64,000 bases of DNA from Ectocarpus siliculosus (Eukaryota > Sar > Phaeophyceae > Ectocarpales > Ectocarpaceae). The notes beneath the pieces are model-generated. The model made no database searches and had not been told where the DNA came from. It saw nothing but the letters and a program-made list of their open reading frames with translations. The position numbers and the translations under genes were made by a program. Location of the stretch: positions 62,001-126,000 of the forward strand of contig FN648151.1 of assembly GCA_000310025.1 (NCBI GenBank), read 5' to 3'. Below, piece by piece: positions 42,256 to 54,598 of the stretch (position 1 is its first letter; the number at the start of each line of letters is the position of its first letter).

Positions 42256-44329
42256 TCCATACTCGCTCCTCGCTCGCCGTTCGCCGTTGGATACCCCGCA
42301 TGAGATTTGCTTGCCTTCGTTTCTAGTTTCCATTTTTTGGTGTTGACACCGTTGACACCGTTCACCCAAAGCCCCGAACCAACTTAACGATGCCCAGCAG
42401 GCATTGAAGCAACCCTCTTTGGTGGTGGCGGGTGACGGAATGGGTCTGACACTCTCTGTTTCACTTGAGAAACAGAGTACAGTACCTTATATGGTTCCTT
42501 GCTGCTGTACATAGCATGTACTAAGTGAACAGGTGGCATTTGTTTTTCGCTGAAGGACTGACTCTCTCTGGAGCTCTCGAGATACATGGGGAGCCGAACG
42601 CCCTGCGCACAAGCGTGGGGGGTTCACACTCATTCCACAGCTGTCACGGAGGGTGTGCAAAGAGGAAGAAAACTTGCTTGTTGTGTGGAACCCGGATGTG
42701 ACTTACTGAAAAAGGTGAAGACCGAAGGGATGGAGATGAGCCTAGGAAGGTGCGGCCAATGAAAGCAACAGGAACATTGATACTAAGGCTGCCGAGTCAG
42801 TTAGTTGGCGCATACCAACAGAGCCGTTTACACCCTGGGCTGAGGGTTCGAGCTACCGGTACATGTGTCCCAGAACAGAAAACTATGGTGAGGACACCAT
42901 GCACCCGCGCCCGGGCGAAACCACGAAGCGGCTCAGAAAATTGGATTCCTCGGTGCTACAAGTGCAGCATAGTCTATGTACAGATAAATCGAGAAATCGA
43001 AACAGTCTCGGCTACAGAACGGTGAGAACTTGGTGATTTTTCGACCTCGCTACGGTAATATGTAATATGTTCACAACAGAGTGAGTGGTAGAAGACAGAA
43101 AATATTCGTGAGAATGCTTGAACGAGATACAGCTAGCTGACCATTCTGTTCTCGCAACATTTCTAATGGACACATGCTCCTCCCCCCAGAGTTCTTCTGC
43201 CTCACAGGCAAGGGCGTACTTTCGCAAGATAATATCGCCCTTCTACTCCGTAACACCCCCCTCCCCCCTAGCCGAGTGGGCGACATTTCTTCGTCCCGAT
43301 CACAAGACTACAGAATCCGGCGACCGCATGACAGAGGTTCGAAGATCTACAGTAAATCTCTCGGCGACAGTGTTCCGACACGGCTTACACCTGACGTACA
43401 TTACGCACCTGCAATAGAATCAAGTTCCGCTGTCGAAAACAAAGCAAAAAATCCCCACAGGGGCCACGGGGAGGACAAAACATTCTCAAACACAGGCGGC
43501 TTTACGACTTGCCTTCTCTTGTCACCAACGAATCCAATCCACCACATGAACAGAAGAGGCTGCATGTCTTGTTCATACCTCCGGTCGCTGTGATGAGCGC
43601 TTTCCTCTACCACCCAAAGCCTACACAACACGACTGCACCCAGTGCCTCTGTCCCAAATATAGAGCCAGTTACCCCCCTCCACACCCCCGACCGCAGCTG
43701 CAAGAGGAGGTTGGTCCATTCGTAGATGTTTGACTACATCTCGATGCACGGTGGGCCACTGCCAAACGCCACCCGATGCTCCTCCGCGGAAGCGGAGGCG
43801 GAGGGCGGAGAGCGGAGAAACAATCACAGCAGCGTATGTGCACTACAAACCACCTCAAGAAAACTTGTTTCGTCCCGACACGTCCAGGAAAATAGTTCCT
43901 TTCCTCGAAATGACTGATTCCCTCCAAAAACACACACGCCTTTCTAGAGGTTCAAATTATCTCGAGGTCGAGATACCCACCACAAGTATCTGCGATATAT
44001 ATGCGGCTAGCCGGCGCAACCTCACGAACGACTCCGACTCTAGCACGCTCGGTCACCGCAGCATGTACCTTTTACAGGTTAATCTGCACGACAGGCAACG
44101 CCATGGAAGCTTTCCTGCTGCTGAACCTGGAACTGGAACCGAAACTGAAAAGGTGACAACCCCGTGACAAGACGGCTTTTCTGTGGAATCCTACGCCACC
44201 CTCACGAGGGCAGAGGGCGGCAGTGCAAACGCATGCAGCACCATTGCGGGAGCGTCTGGGCTTATCTACCGCACGTCGTCTCCTGCCAAATCCAACCATT
44301 TGGGTTCGAGAGGCGACAGCTTTGGATGT
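42256..44329. other. No recognised gene
   Basis: Short overlapping frames on both strands (for example 43174-43593 plus, 43401-43703 minus, 43730-44167 plus) with no motifs. It could hold the 3' UTR of the minus-strand gene ending at 44330. Confidence 0.5.
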
Positions 44330-45106
44330 CTATCGCATCTTCCTCGAGTCCGAGGCAGACGACGAACGCGCCGACGGTCTTGACGATCTCGGCGGTGTGT
44401 CCTTGATGGTGCGGTCCGGCTTCTCTCGCACGTCCTTGTCGTTCCACGCGTACAGTCCCGCCGCCGCAAGCAGTAAGGCCATGACCCGGGCCAGGTAACG
44501 CACAACCGTCCCGTTCTCCCAGACATCGTCGCTATCCACGGCCTTGAGTTTTGGCAAGAACAGGCAGCGTGGCGCGCGCGGGTGAGGGGGGCGGCACGGC
44601 CCGTGCACCAGCATGAGTAGTGATAGTAGCAGCCGGGAAACCGAATGACAAAAGAAACCGGCATTGAAACGACGAAATATATGTAAAACTATTTGTTTCA
44701 CGCTGAGTGAAAACAGCTGCGTGTCTAGCGCCCAATCGTCCCGTTCTCCGCACTATCCTCACGACGTTAGTGTGACATGGTTTGAATTTGCGAGCAGGGA
44801 GCGTCCAAGGGTTTGCGTTTCGAACAAAGTATTGGGTCAATGGCAGGGCTACTCTACACACAATCTACGTATCCTCTTGATCGACCATTGCATAAACAAT
44901 GGTGTTGCCCTCACCTTAGGCCTCTTGGCTGGGGCGGGTTTGTATGCGTCCGGAAACGACTCCCTCAACAGCTTGTCGGTGATCTCCTCTACCCGCTTCA
45001 GCATGGCAAGCTCGTCGGCGTCTTCCTGCGAGCAAGAGAACAACGCCGACAAAACCAGTTTGTGTGTCGTCACCGAGAGTCGACGCTTGCAACCACCACG
45101 CACCAT
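44330..45106 (-). CDS. Predicted single-pass membrane protein, two exons, about 134 aa
   Basis: Splice model by eye. Exon 1 is 45106-44915, with ATG at 45106 and 64 codons, the last being AAG before donor gtgagg. Exon 2 is 44542-44330, after acceptor actcaag: 70 codons and TAG. Both junctions are phase 0 and the intron is 372 bases. Exon 1 has an acidic helical segment (EDADELAMLKRVEEITDKLL), exon 2 a membrane helix (YLARVMALLLAAAGLYAW) followed by a basic, Ser-rich tail (RSSSASDSRKMR). An alternative is that exon 1 starts at 45025 after an acceptor tcttgctcgcag, with another exon upstream. No family was recognised. Topology suggests a tail-anchored or type II-like protein, which is inference. 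Confidence 0.5.
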
Positions 45107-47620
45107 GAACAAATCACAAACTGTAACAAGAAATCAATAAATCACAAGAGTCTTGCCCACGTTGCTTGATCATCTTCGCAGGCGTTGGCTTGTATGTAGA
45201 GTCGCATAGACTTAACTAACATCATGTCGGGAGCCTGAGACGCAAGAGTTCAACCATTCTTGCACCCTAAAAGCAAGACATTTTTTCGGTGCATCAGTTC
45301 GCGGTCGCCTTGAGACTTTTTTTTCGCCGGCGGTTGCCCGCTGCAGCGGGCCAGTCTCTGGATCACAGCGCCCCTGTCGCGAGCTCGAAACTCCAAAGGC
45401 GAGTAGAGTTCAGCACGGTGAATGCACGCAACCACTATTTCAGTCATTGAGCTAGACTTTGCGTTGTGGTAAATCGGTTTTAATTGTTTTGATACGGGGT
45501 TTAAACTTTTTTTTCGGCCGTCTTCAACGACGTGGGCGTGCCACTCTCACGATCACAGCGCCCCTGTCGCGGGCTCGAGACTCCAAGGGCGAGCCGAGTT
45601 ACAGCACCGTGAAGTACGACCAAATCTCCTGCATCCGGGCGCGTCAACGGTAGGGACTTTCACCTCAAAGAATCACGAAGCTCATTGGACGAGATTTTGG
45701 AGAACGTCAACTCATAAACCATGACCGACCACCACGTTGTTACATGTAGCTCCGACGGCGGATTTTATTGTAATTGTGCCGCGTGGTGTCAACTAGATAT
45801 CGACAGATTGCTGTCGTCACCTTCCCTAGCGTAAGCAACGCCAACTGCAGAAATTACTTCGAAGTCCTCACGTGCATCGTGCATCTCCACGTACGTGCAC
45901 ACGGCAACGAATATATGCCTGAAATACACACACACTCCAAGTGGCAAGTACAGGTCTACTGCTGCTGTAGGAAGGAATTGAACACGGTTTGTTAATTTTT
46001 TTTGTTGTGGTACGCCAAAGCTGGCTTGTGCTTTGAGTTTTCGAACAGGCATGTATGCACACCTCACGGAAAACTGCAAGCAAGGAAGTAAGTTTGTTTG
46101 TCTTCTGTAATGCTGTCAACGACGCTGTACAGTAGTATTGAAGATGATGCCGTAGCCTATACACTCTACCGTATACAGGTGAACGGTAGAGAGTTTACGT
46201 ACTTCGTTTGTTGTGCGGTGTGCCACTACAAGTACGTACAAGTACATTATATCCCTGCCTGTCTTTCTCTCACAGGTGAACGGTAGATATAGTAAATAGA
46301 TCAAGTTTTAGTCGTATGGTACGCACATTTCGTGGATACCACAAGCATTTAGTGGAATATTTCCTGCAAGTTAGTCAGAAGTTAGTCGGTATAAAGCGTG
46401 AAAGCGTGACCTTTTCGTGGAATTCTTAGTTGGTCTGCATAGATTTTTTTCTTCTTAGTTGGTCTGCATAAAATATAGTCTGAGGCAAAAGGTTGCAATC
46501 CTACAGGTAGGTCTGTTGCTGCATGCATAGGAAGGAATTTGGACAGGGTTTGTCTCTTTATTGCTATTTAGTCTGTTGTTGTTGTTGTACGCCACAGCTC
46601 TTTTTTTATGTAAAGTAATTTCGCGTGTGCCTTGAGTTTTCGAACATCACATGCATTGCATGCACATCGTGAACTGCAAGTTTGTTTTCGTCTTCCTCTC
46701 TCTGCAATACTGTCAACGACACGCTGTAGTATTTTGAAGGTGCTGTTGTAGCCTCTACACTACAGTACCATATACAGGTGAGCATCTTTTCCAGCTTCGT
46801 GCCCTTGGTATGCTGTGCACAGTCTTAGTCTTCACCGACCACCCTTTTTTCCTTTCAGCGTAATACTAAGCTAAGGCGAGGGCGCCTGGCGCCCGAGCCT
46901 GAAGACCTTATATGCATAACACCATGGACGGCTTACATACTGGACTGCAAAAAGGAGATGTCGCTGTGTGGTGTTCGGGAAATCGTAGACACACAGATAG
47001 CCCTGCGCTGACGCTATGGATTCATTGCTAATCTATCTTAGACTTTCTTCTGTAGATAGAGATGGATTAATTGTGTCATAGTAAGAAGAAAAAATAAATA
47101 AATAAAATAACAGGACATGGGATTCAACCTTGTGAGTGCTGGTTGTGGCGGTTTCATTCTCTACCGACCAAAACCGAACTCCTCACAACGCGGCGGGGGA
47201 ATAGAAGTCGACGAGAGAGAAAAGAACAAACCGATATGGGTGCGGTGCGCCAATGAGTTTTCGTTGCTCATAGGTGGGGGAAACGAGACGTACCTTATGG
47301 TGGCTGCACGTATTAGTAGGTGTTTGGTACGCCAGGTTTCTGAGCATTTGCCCAACTACATACGTTGGTACGAATCTCCAGCCGAAGCTAGCACGTCCTT
47401 TTATGCTGTACCTCTCGGCACCAAAATCGCACGCTCCCCCAAGATACAGCAGCCAACATGTCAACAGGCAGAGTCACACTCCGCAGTTCCACAAAAACCA
47501 TCGCGGATTCACGGAATACCTCGCCCAAATCTATCAAAAGCCACTTGGAGAGCGGAGGACAATAAAAGGGGTGAAATCAGAGCGTGCGCGCGTGTCACGC
47601 GCACAAGACACCAGCAAGAC
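45107..47620. other. No firm gene; local duplication inside
   Basis: Apart from the duplicated block listed separately, the region has short frames only. A minus-strand candidate exon near 47300-47430 (SFGWRFVPTYVVGQML core, donor gtacgt at about 47298) is not tied to neighbours by phase. A/T-rich runs are common. Confidence 0.4.
45950..46795 (+). repeat. Tandem duplication with repeated splice-like motif
   Basis: 45950-46185 and 46500-46795 are diverged direct copies sharing aggaaggaatt, gagttttcgaaca, actgcaag, ctgtcaacgac and a terminal atacaggtga. In both the end looks like a 5' splice site (ATACAG/gtgaac and ATACAG/gtgagc). A third similar string, ctcacaggtgaacgg, lies at 46269-46283. 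No stable reading frame is shared. Confidence 0.55.
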
Positions 47621-47777
47621 TCACGCCACCAAGCTCCCTACCGCAGTACGCACCCCCATCTCCTGGACAGCAGCCTTGTAGGCCCGCATCTTAGCGAGCT
47701 CCTTGTCTCGGGTGCTCACGGTTGCGGCCATGGGCTCCTGGTCACCCTGCCTGGCCATCGTCCTCTTCCTCCCGAAC
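47621..47777 (-). CDS. Terminal exon of an unidentified gene, 52 codons
   Basis: A strong pyrimidine tract (tttcctcctctctgcag) precedes 47777. In phase 2 the exon reads 51 residues to a TGA at 47621-47623, with a charged helical middle (STRDKELAKMRAYKAAVQEMG). An internal ATG (codon 7) could also be a start. A donor-like gtgcgt after the EMG codons would extend the gene further. Upstream exons were not found. No family was recognised. Confidence 0.4.
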
Positions 47778-49517
47778 CTGCAGAGAGGAGGAAACAGCGA
47801 GTTTATTCAGTCTGTGCAAGCGAAACCAGTGGCAGTTGACTGGACTTTCGCTCCAGAAGAAACAAAACAACCATCGCGGGGGGGAAGGGACGGTGAACGC
47901 AACCAACCGAGAACGATCGTGATCCCGTTGGCAGGTAAAGTCGCACGTCGGGAACAGCAGCGCAAGAGCTCGGTGCCCCTACCGCTGTACAAAGACGAGC
48001 AGAGGGCGACAGAAGGGGTGGCTTGGTTTTCGGTGAATTCCCTTTGCTCACTCTTCCCTCGCGCTGGCTGCCGTGATACATCTGGAGAAGGAGCCACTTT
48101 CCCGCCTCCCGACAGAAGGGGGAGGGGGGGGGGTTCATCCATCAGGATCAACCGCACCACCGGCTGGCCAAGGGGTCAGTTTCAAAGCGAGGGGAACGAA
48201 AAAAATCGAGAAGGTGCATTATTTTCGTCCGCGGGGCCCCTCGACAGGAGGGCCGAGAAGAAGAGTGGACGGCGACGCCCAGTTTCCGGATTGATTCAGA
48301 GTTCTTGGAACAGGTAACCCGATCGCGCCAACCGGCTCGCGAACGGAAAGACGCTCAAAAGTAAAACGCTTGCAATCGGCTACCCGGACAGGGGGGGGTC
48401 GTGCGTGTGCGAATGACCTGTACATATGAGTTCTGGCGTGCGAGTGTTCGCATACTCCCCCCCCCCCGCCCCCGTCCTGTGTTGATTCAATACCCCCATT
48501 TGTCTGCTACCCTTGAAAACACTTGACTACCGTTGTGTAGTATCTGGTAGTGGACAAGCAGTCAGACATGCGCGCCGGTAACGCTCAACGAAATGATACA
48601 GGTTTAGAGAAGTCGCATTCATACAAAACATGGGTCGTGTTTTTCTCGTTGCACAGGCAACGTCGTGAGTTCGGCTGAAAGTGTGCTCGGATTTCCCACC
48701 CATTGACGGACACGTGTACTGCTGTAGAAGAAGAGAGAGAACGATGGGAAAGACACATGATGTATGTGGTAGGACTTCGCAGCGCTCCCAGTGTGTGCAT
48801 GTGTGTGCATGCACGTGAGCGTTCGTTCTCGTCCCCCATCTACTCTGGCGCCGGTCCGCATCTTTCGGTATACGTTTGACGCGCCAACCTGGGTCATACG
48901 AGTACAACCAAAAATCATCGGTGACAAACCTCGGTTCACCAACGTATGTATGCATACATGAATCCCTCGAAAACTGAACATTCCTGGTTTCTTCGCCAAG
49001 GTCGTTGTATTGTAGCCCTTGCCAAGGACTCAAATTCTGTGTCGGTAAATTGGTTTGTTTGTAACCCACGCGGTGAAACAGCTGCTCTGCTTTTGAGACA
49101 CGGGGAGGTTCCTGTAAATGCAACTGGTTTTAGTAAGAGTTGGGGGTGCGTCTGTACAGCAGTACATGTGACCTGAATTTAATAGCTACAACTGCCTCGA
49201 CTACTTTGCTGTGTGGTTTGCTTGAAGCCCTTGATGCGACACGTTTGCACTGGATCTGTGACTTCGGACGTATTGCTCTATACTTGTCGATTTTCAACAG
49301 ACGCATGTTGATGGTCGCCGGCTACATGTACGCTCCTACGCGGAGTGTGTGGGTGTGTGCGTCAAGCGTCAAGCGTGAAAACAACGGGAACGAAATCGGA
49401 AGCATTTCCAGTTCCGCCGCATCGGTGGGGCGAATTTTCGAAATTATCAGCTTTGCTTCTGTATCGCATTCGGTTCGGACGACATTAGGCCCAGGAGTCA
49501 AGGCCGTCCCGAGATCT
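47778..49517. other. No recognised gene
   Basis: Frames 47703-48317 plus and 47807-48160 minus overlap in opposite directions without motifs. Runs of G and C occur at 48120-48131 and 48457-48469. It may be the upstream part of the minus gene whose last exon is at 47621. Confidence 0.45.
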
Positions 49518-50197
49518 CTAGCGTTCAGCGGGTAGTTTCTGCATGACACTATTGTACATGAATTCGACCGGGCAGGGGGGACATTTGTTCCAATAAGGAC
49601 CGTCCGTCCTCGGTCGAGCTCGCTGGCAAGGCAATGGCAAATATGGTGTGGCAAACACATACAACAGGGGTGATGCTCCCTGTATTTCACCGTTGGCCTG
49701 TGCACACCCAAACTCACAGGCGATGAGGCGGTAGGGAGGTACTGGCGTGATCGTACGGCAGTGTCGTGGCCCACAGGTACGGCGGGGGCGAATACATGCA
49801 TTTCATATCTGGGTGTCGCGGTTACATAGCTCCTCTCTCACGATAGGCTTCAGTGAGAGAGGACGGCGCTTTCGGGTTCTTTCGTCTCCCTCTGCCTCAC
49901 ACGCTACCCACCGGCTTCAGAGAGAGAGAGACGGCTGTAAGACATCACGGGGTGTGTCGTAACCATGCAGTCTTCCCCTTGAAGGGGGCAGCAGGGCGTG
50001 GAGATTATGCGTGGGAACGTTATACAGAACCAGACGAAATTGAACCACGGCAGGCAGGTGATTTGCCGCGTGAACCGTTCACCGTGATGCAAATTCCATC
50101 CGTCTTCCGTCGAAAGCGCCACTTACCCCTTAGCACATGATGGACACACAAGGGCAATAGCGATGAGGGCAGCCAGAAGCAGCGTGTAGGACTTCAT
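49518..50197 (-). CDS. Predicted secreted protein, 88 aa, three exons
   Basis: Splice model by eye. Exon 1 is 50197-50127 (ATG, 23 codons plus two bases) before donor gtaagt. Exon 2 is 49808-49718 after acceptor gacacccag, ending in a phase-0 donor gtgagt. Exon 3 is 49622-49518 after acceptor ccttgccag, ending in TAG. The introns are 318 and 95 bases, and phases 2 and 0 agree at both joins. The first 22 residues are a textbook signal peptide (KSYTLLLAALIAIALV, then small residues before a Cys). The mature part is short, with a C-P-P-C pair near the end (WNKCPPCPVEF) and a C-P-S-C at the cleavage region, so a disulphide or metal site is possible. No family was recognised. It could be a cell-wall, adhesive or defence-type peptide, but that is inference. 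Confidence 0.5.
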
Positions 50198-51596
50198 GAT
50201 GGCTTCCTCCAATAGTCAAGCAGGTGTAGTTGTGGGTAACAATGATGTAGCCAGCGGAGTCGGCGCGTTCCGGGGGCTCCGCAAGCTGGAAACGGGCAGT
50301 AGGTAAACGTAGCGTCGATGCTGTCGATGCTTCGCTTGCTCGTCAGGCCGACACTCACGGCAGACCATGGCCTCGCTGAACCCTCCCATCGCTGATGATC
50401 TGTCACAGCTGGCGCTCCCGAGACATGCAGTCATCGTGGGCTTCTCCGCAGGGTCCGGTGGCCGCGAAGTGCTCTTAGCTCGACGAGATGGAATGCACCT
50501 AGATGTGAGCTAGATGTGAGCTGATTGTTCAGTTTACATCGCCTTGGCGAAACCTCTCGCCGTCTTGTACTCATCGCGACCGCGAGTTCTTCTTCTCAGG
50601 CACCAAACGCAAGGTGCTGCCCTAGGAAAGCGAATACTACAGTCAATCGAGGTTATTTTGACCCTTGCTTTGGGATGGCACCTGGGACCCTGAGCGTGCG
50701 CAGAAGTTGAAGTTGATGTCTTTTGAAAATGTGAAATGTGAACCAAGTTCCCCCGCAGGCCCACTACTCTCCGCGTGTTGATCTCCGGGCTTGATTATGG
50801 CTTCGCAAGAGTTTGTACACTTGCTCCACCACCACTCTGTATGTAGCATGCTAGGGTGGCTGACCCGCTGTTCGGTTCGTGGTGTACCGCGGTATTATTC
50901 CAGCCAGGCCAACGCCTCCATCATTGATATTGATAATTCAGCAAGCTGTGGACGGAACCACCGAGAGAGCAGTGGCAGGCAGTGGTCCTACACTGCTTTA
51001 GTGGGGACACTGCGTTGCCAACAGCCCCCATCTTGTCGGTGTCGAAAATCCCCTCTGCTGAGCACTGACACCAAATTTGATCGTCAAGAAAGTCTGCTTT
51101 CTTTCTTCACAAGAAGTCCCTCATCGCTCTGTTTCATGTCTCGGGCGTTGCTCGGATGCTTGCCTGCTCGCTTTGCTGCGTCGTGCAACAATGCGAAAGC
51201 TGACCGTCCCAACCGTGGGGCGCTTCCGGACAACCGGAGATGCCTTCCTCACAACCGACAGGGTCGTGTTCTGCGCCCGCAAACCGCACGGATCTCAGAA
51301 TGGTGGGAGACGGGGTGCTTCCTGCTCTTCTCTGTTTTGATGGCCAGCCATCTCCGTCAAGGGCGGCGGCAGTACTGCTGGTGTTGTTTGGTGTTTTCTC
51401 TCAGTAGCCTTCGCAGGGCTTAAACATTTTGGATATACTGTAGCATACAAGTAAAATCGGGGGAGTTCGGTAAGGGTTAGGGATAGGAATAGGGTCTACG
51501 TACTCCCTCCCTGTTCTATTCCTCGTAAACTAGTTTTTGGCTAAGGCGGTCCTGTTTTCTTGGCCGCCTTGTGTGAGACTAACGGCTATTGATAGC
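50198..51596. other. Intergenic between divergently oriented genes
   Basis: Lies between the start of the minus-strand secreted-protein gene and the start of the plus-strand GRAM gene, so it probably holds both promoters. A plus frame 50791-51423 has no recognised domain. An 8-bp direct duplication (tagatgtgagc, twice) lies at about 50501-50521. Confidence 0.45.
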
Positions 51597-51892
51597 ATGG
51601 CATCCAGTCCAGGAAAGCACACGGACGAAACCGTGCTGCTCAAGGTGTGGGCCAAATATTGTCGATCATCATGGCCGGACGGCGCGGCAGCTGCGCCCGC
51701 CGCGCTCGCGTTAGCACCCAACGTCTTCGTGTTTCGCACCCGAAAGCAGGCAAAGGTGCCGCGACGCGGTCGAGTTCTACTCGTCACGACAGGCCTACCC
51801 GTGACCCTCGAACGGTATGTTTATCTCTGGAGGTACAATATCGGTACTAGACAGAGGTCGGCACCGTTTTCGAATACCAACACGCCACAACA

Positions 51893-51940
<48 letters not shown>

Positions 51941-54328
51941 CTGGCCGTTGCTCGAGCAGGCATGCTCTTCAAGGGCTTCGACATCCCTCTCCAGGTGCTC
52001 AGCGGCGAGAAGTTCGAGCAACCCATCCTCTTCGGCGCGAATAACCTCTCCGGAGTCGTCGAGACGAACGTCGCCTACGCAGGTATCAAACGCCTGTGCA
52101 GTGAGTGCAGTTCCTTGCATTCCACCAAAACACGCTATATTTTTGCGTAGGGGGGGGCGTAAGGACTACCCCCCCGACACTACCCCAAGCAGGCGCGTCG
52201 GTTTGACATGCACAACGTCCTATCGCACAAATTTCGAGCGGCAAGTAGCCGGGTGGCACGGGCACCAATCGCGGCTACGGTGAGAAGTCTGCTTATCCCA
52301 CCCGCGACAAGAGAGTTCCGAAGGTGTCCCCGAGATCCCTCCGAGTCCTGAATCACACAACCCTACCCTCCTGAAGCCCTTTTATCCACACCCCGTGCCC
52401 CCACCCCTAGCCCAAGCCTTGGGAACATCAAAACAAGTATTCTAGACATTGTGGTGTAGGGTAGGTTGGGTTTGGATTAGGATTCCAGACCTCTCGCTCA
52501 GCCTATGGCGTACTCTGATTCCGTTAAGAGTATGTTGGAGCAGTGCTCTCTGTTCACCATCGCGGGCTTTTCTTGGCAACCAAACCCCGCGACGACGTCG
52601 TATCTACCTTCCTTCCGCCGTATTAGCTCGGCGAAGGACCCATCCCGTGTGTAAATCGCGGGGCCTCTCAGGGGTGTTCTTGCAACTCGATTTCACTTCT
52701 ACGCAGTTGTCCGCGTCCAATGCCGTCGACACCGGATACCCCGAGGCCATTCCCTTCTCTAGTTCCCATCTGGGGCCACGCCGAACCCCTTGGGAGAAAG
52801 CTTTTTTCTCGTCCCTCTCCCCCAGCCCACCGATCAGGGCTTCTTCTCCCGCAACGCCTACATAAACGCAACCTGTCCGCTGGCAATGATAACAACGCTG
52901 GTGTTCGTGGCTTTGTGTGTGGCGGGGTGCTGTTCCCTTCCCTGCAGGTAGCACGACGGGGGCGACGGCACCTGGCTTTCACGCCACGGCAACGCCCGTC
53001 ATCAACTCTAGCTGGCGGTTATCTTTCAGGTGTGTTGCGGTGCGTGTGTAGAACGCGCTCTCTCGCTCTCAGGAGCCCGGGGCGTAGATGCAACCGCTTG
53101 TTTGGGAGGCTTGTTTGGTTCCTCCACCGCAAGATGATGGGTGAGGAAGCAGTGCCGGCAACGATTAAAAGAAGAGCGAAACGCCTACGGGAAAGACGTT
53201 TCCGGGCAGTGACGTGTCGAACACGCCTCCTTGTGCAAGGGAGATAGTTGTGGTAATTGTCATCCGCTGTTTTCTTCAGCACTTTTTCCGCAGCGTAGAA
53301 CAAAAACCCGCCGAAATGCCTCCCTCTCGGGATGTTGGTCTTCATGAGACCATATGCTGCGCCGTGGAAGGCGCCAAAGACATGGATGTCACATGACCGG
53401 AGGCTGACCGATACAAACAAAAGTCTTCACGGTGGAGGTCACCAGCTGGCCAACAGATTTGACTAGATCTCTTCTCCCTGTGCTGCCGGCCGCTTCCGCT
53501 GGTTCCTGTGCTTGTGTTTTTCTCCCTTGGATCGCGCTTAGGAATGGTGGTTTCGGCACCTTCCTGCATGCTTTCTACTCGGCCCTCCAGCGACGGCGCT
53601 CGGTCGACCCGTCGGTTACAGCGGTGACCTTCGCCGGGTCTGAGGACGAGTGGGCTTCCCTCCAGGTGTGGAATTGCATCGCATCGTAAAGAGAGGAGAC
53701 GCTTTCAGTTGTTTGTTCTGAAAGTGAGCACCTGATAGACGTTTTTCGTACTAGTGGTCGACACTGGTGCCGCTTTAATCTGATTGGCCTAGAATCCTCT
53801 TGTGTACCACATGCGGCATGCAGCTCCTACTCGCTTACTTAGTTCCACCGGAGGGCATGCTGCTGCCAGCTTTACGTCAGATACCAACTCTCTATCACTG
53901 TCCGTTTCATGGCTCTATTTCAGTCGCAACGGTAGGGATCTCTCAAACCTTTCGGTGTCCTGTGTGTGTACGCGTTTATTGTTGCCCGCGCGACGCGCTC
54001 ATTGGGAAAATTATGGAGGAGCTGTGCTGGCCGATGCGATTCAGGCCTAACTAGTCTAGAGGTTGACTAACGAACAAATGAATCAAACAGTTTTTCAGGT
54101 TACTATTTTTTTGCTATCGATTGTTTTTTTGGATGACCCATCTGCCCAACTGGTAAGTCATCTTGAACACCCGTATTTGTTTTTGCTCTGTACGACTACT
54201 GCTGTGCCAACAACCAGGCGACGGAAGTGGCCCAAGCGGTAGCTTTGGATCCCACGGATGGTACGGTGTTGCTGACGGCGGCTCCCGTGGCGGCATCCGC
54301 TCCGCCTAGACCGTACGGCGACTTGTGA
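51597..54328 (+). CDS. WBP2-like / GRAM-domain protein, multi-exon
   Basis: Four exons join in frame: 51960-52082, 52948-53029, 53542-53665 and 54218-54328, with AG/GT at every boundary and matching phases (1, 2, 0). Key motifs in order are FDIPLQVLSGEKF, QPILFGANNLSG, SSWRLSFRNGGFGTFLHAF and, at the end, PPRPYGDL before TGA. The series 'F-x-x-P-L...E-x-F-x-QP-x-FGAN-x-x-x-G...W-x-L-x-F-x-x-GG' is that of the WBP2/postacrosomal GRAM-PH fold, and a Pro-Pro-x-Tyr-like tail is also known in that family, where it binds WW domains. The 5' part is less sure: an ATG exon 51597-51644 (DETVLL) and an exon 51750-51814 (RGRVLLVTT, GRAM-like strands) fit the family, but the join to 51960 is one base out of phase in this reading. 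Introns of 500-865 bases suit a brown alga. Confidence 0.78.
51894..51938 (+). repeat. (CTG)15 next to a splice acceptor
   Basis: Fifteen perfect CTG units in the intron of the GRAM gene, ending 21 bases before the exon at 51960. It replaces or forms part of the pyrimidine tract. Confidence 0.95.
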
Positions 54329-54567
54329 GGTTTCCGCACACCGCCTCTGTTGAACTCGCTGCTGTTGCTGCTGCACTTTGGTCGACGTCTTGCTGACGCC
54401 ACCGCTTCCTCCGCTGTCAACCTTACGGCGACTCCTGAGGTTTTCGTACGAACGCTCTGCTGAGGTTGGTGCTGGTGCTGGTGCTGGTGCTGCCACCCCA
54501 CTCTGGGCGACGCCTCGCTAGCAGGCTTCGCAGCATTGGGCAATGCAAGTAGTGCTGATGCTGATGC

Positions 54568-54598
<31 letters not shown>

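Noticed and set aside
51537-52283. 248-codon plus frame with a poly-Leu run as a membrane protein
   Set aside because: The Leu run is the intronic CTG repeat; the conserved GRAM-like exon in this interval is read in another frame with good splice sites.
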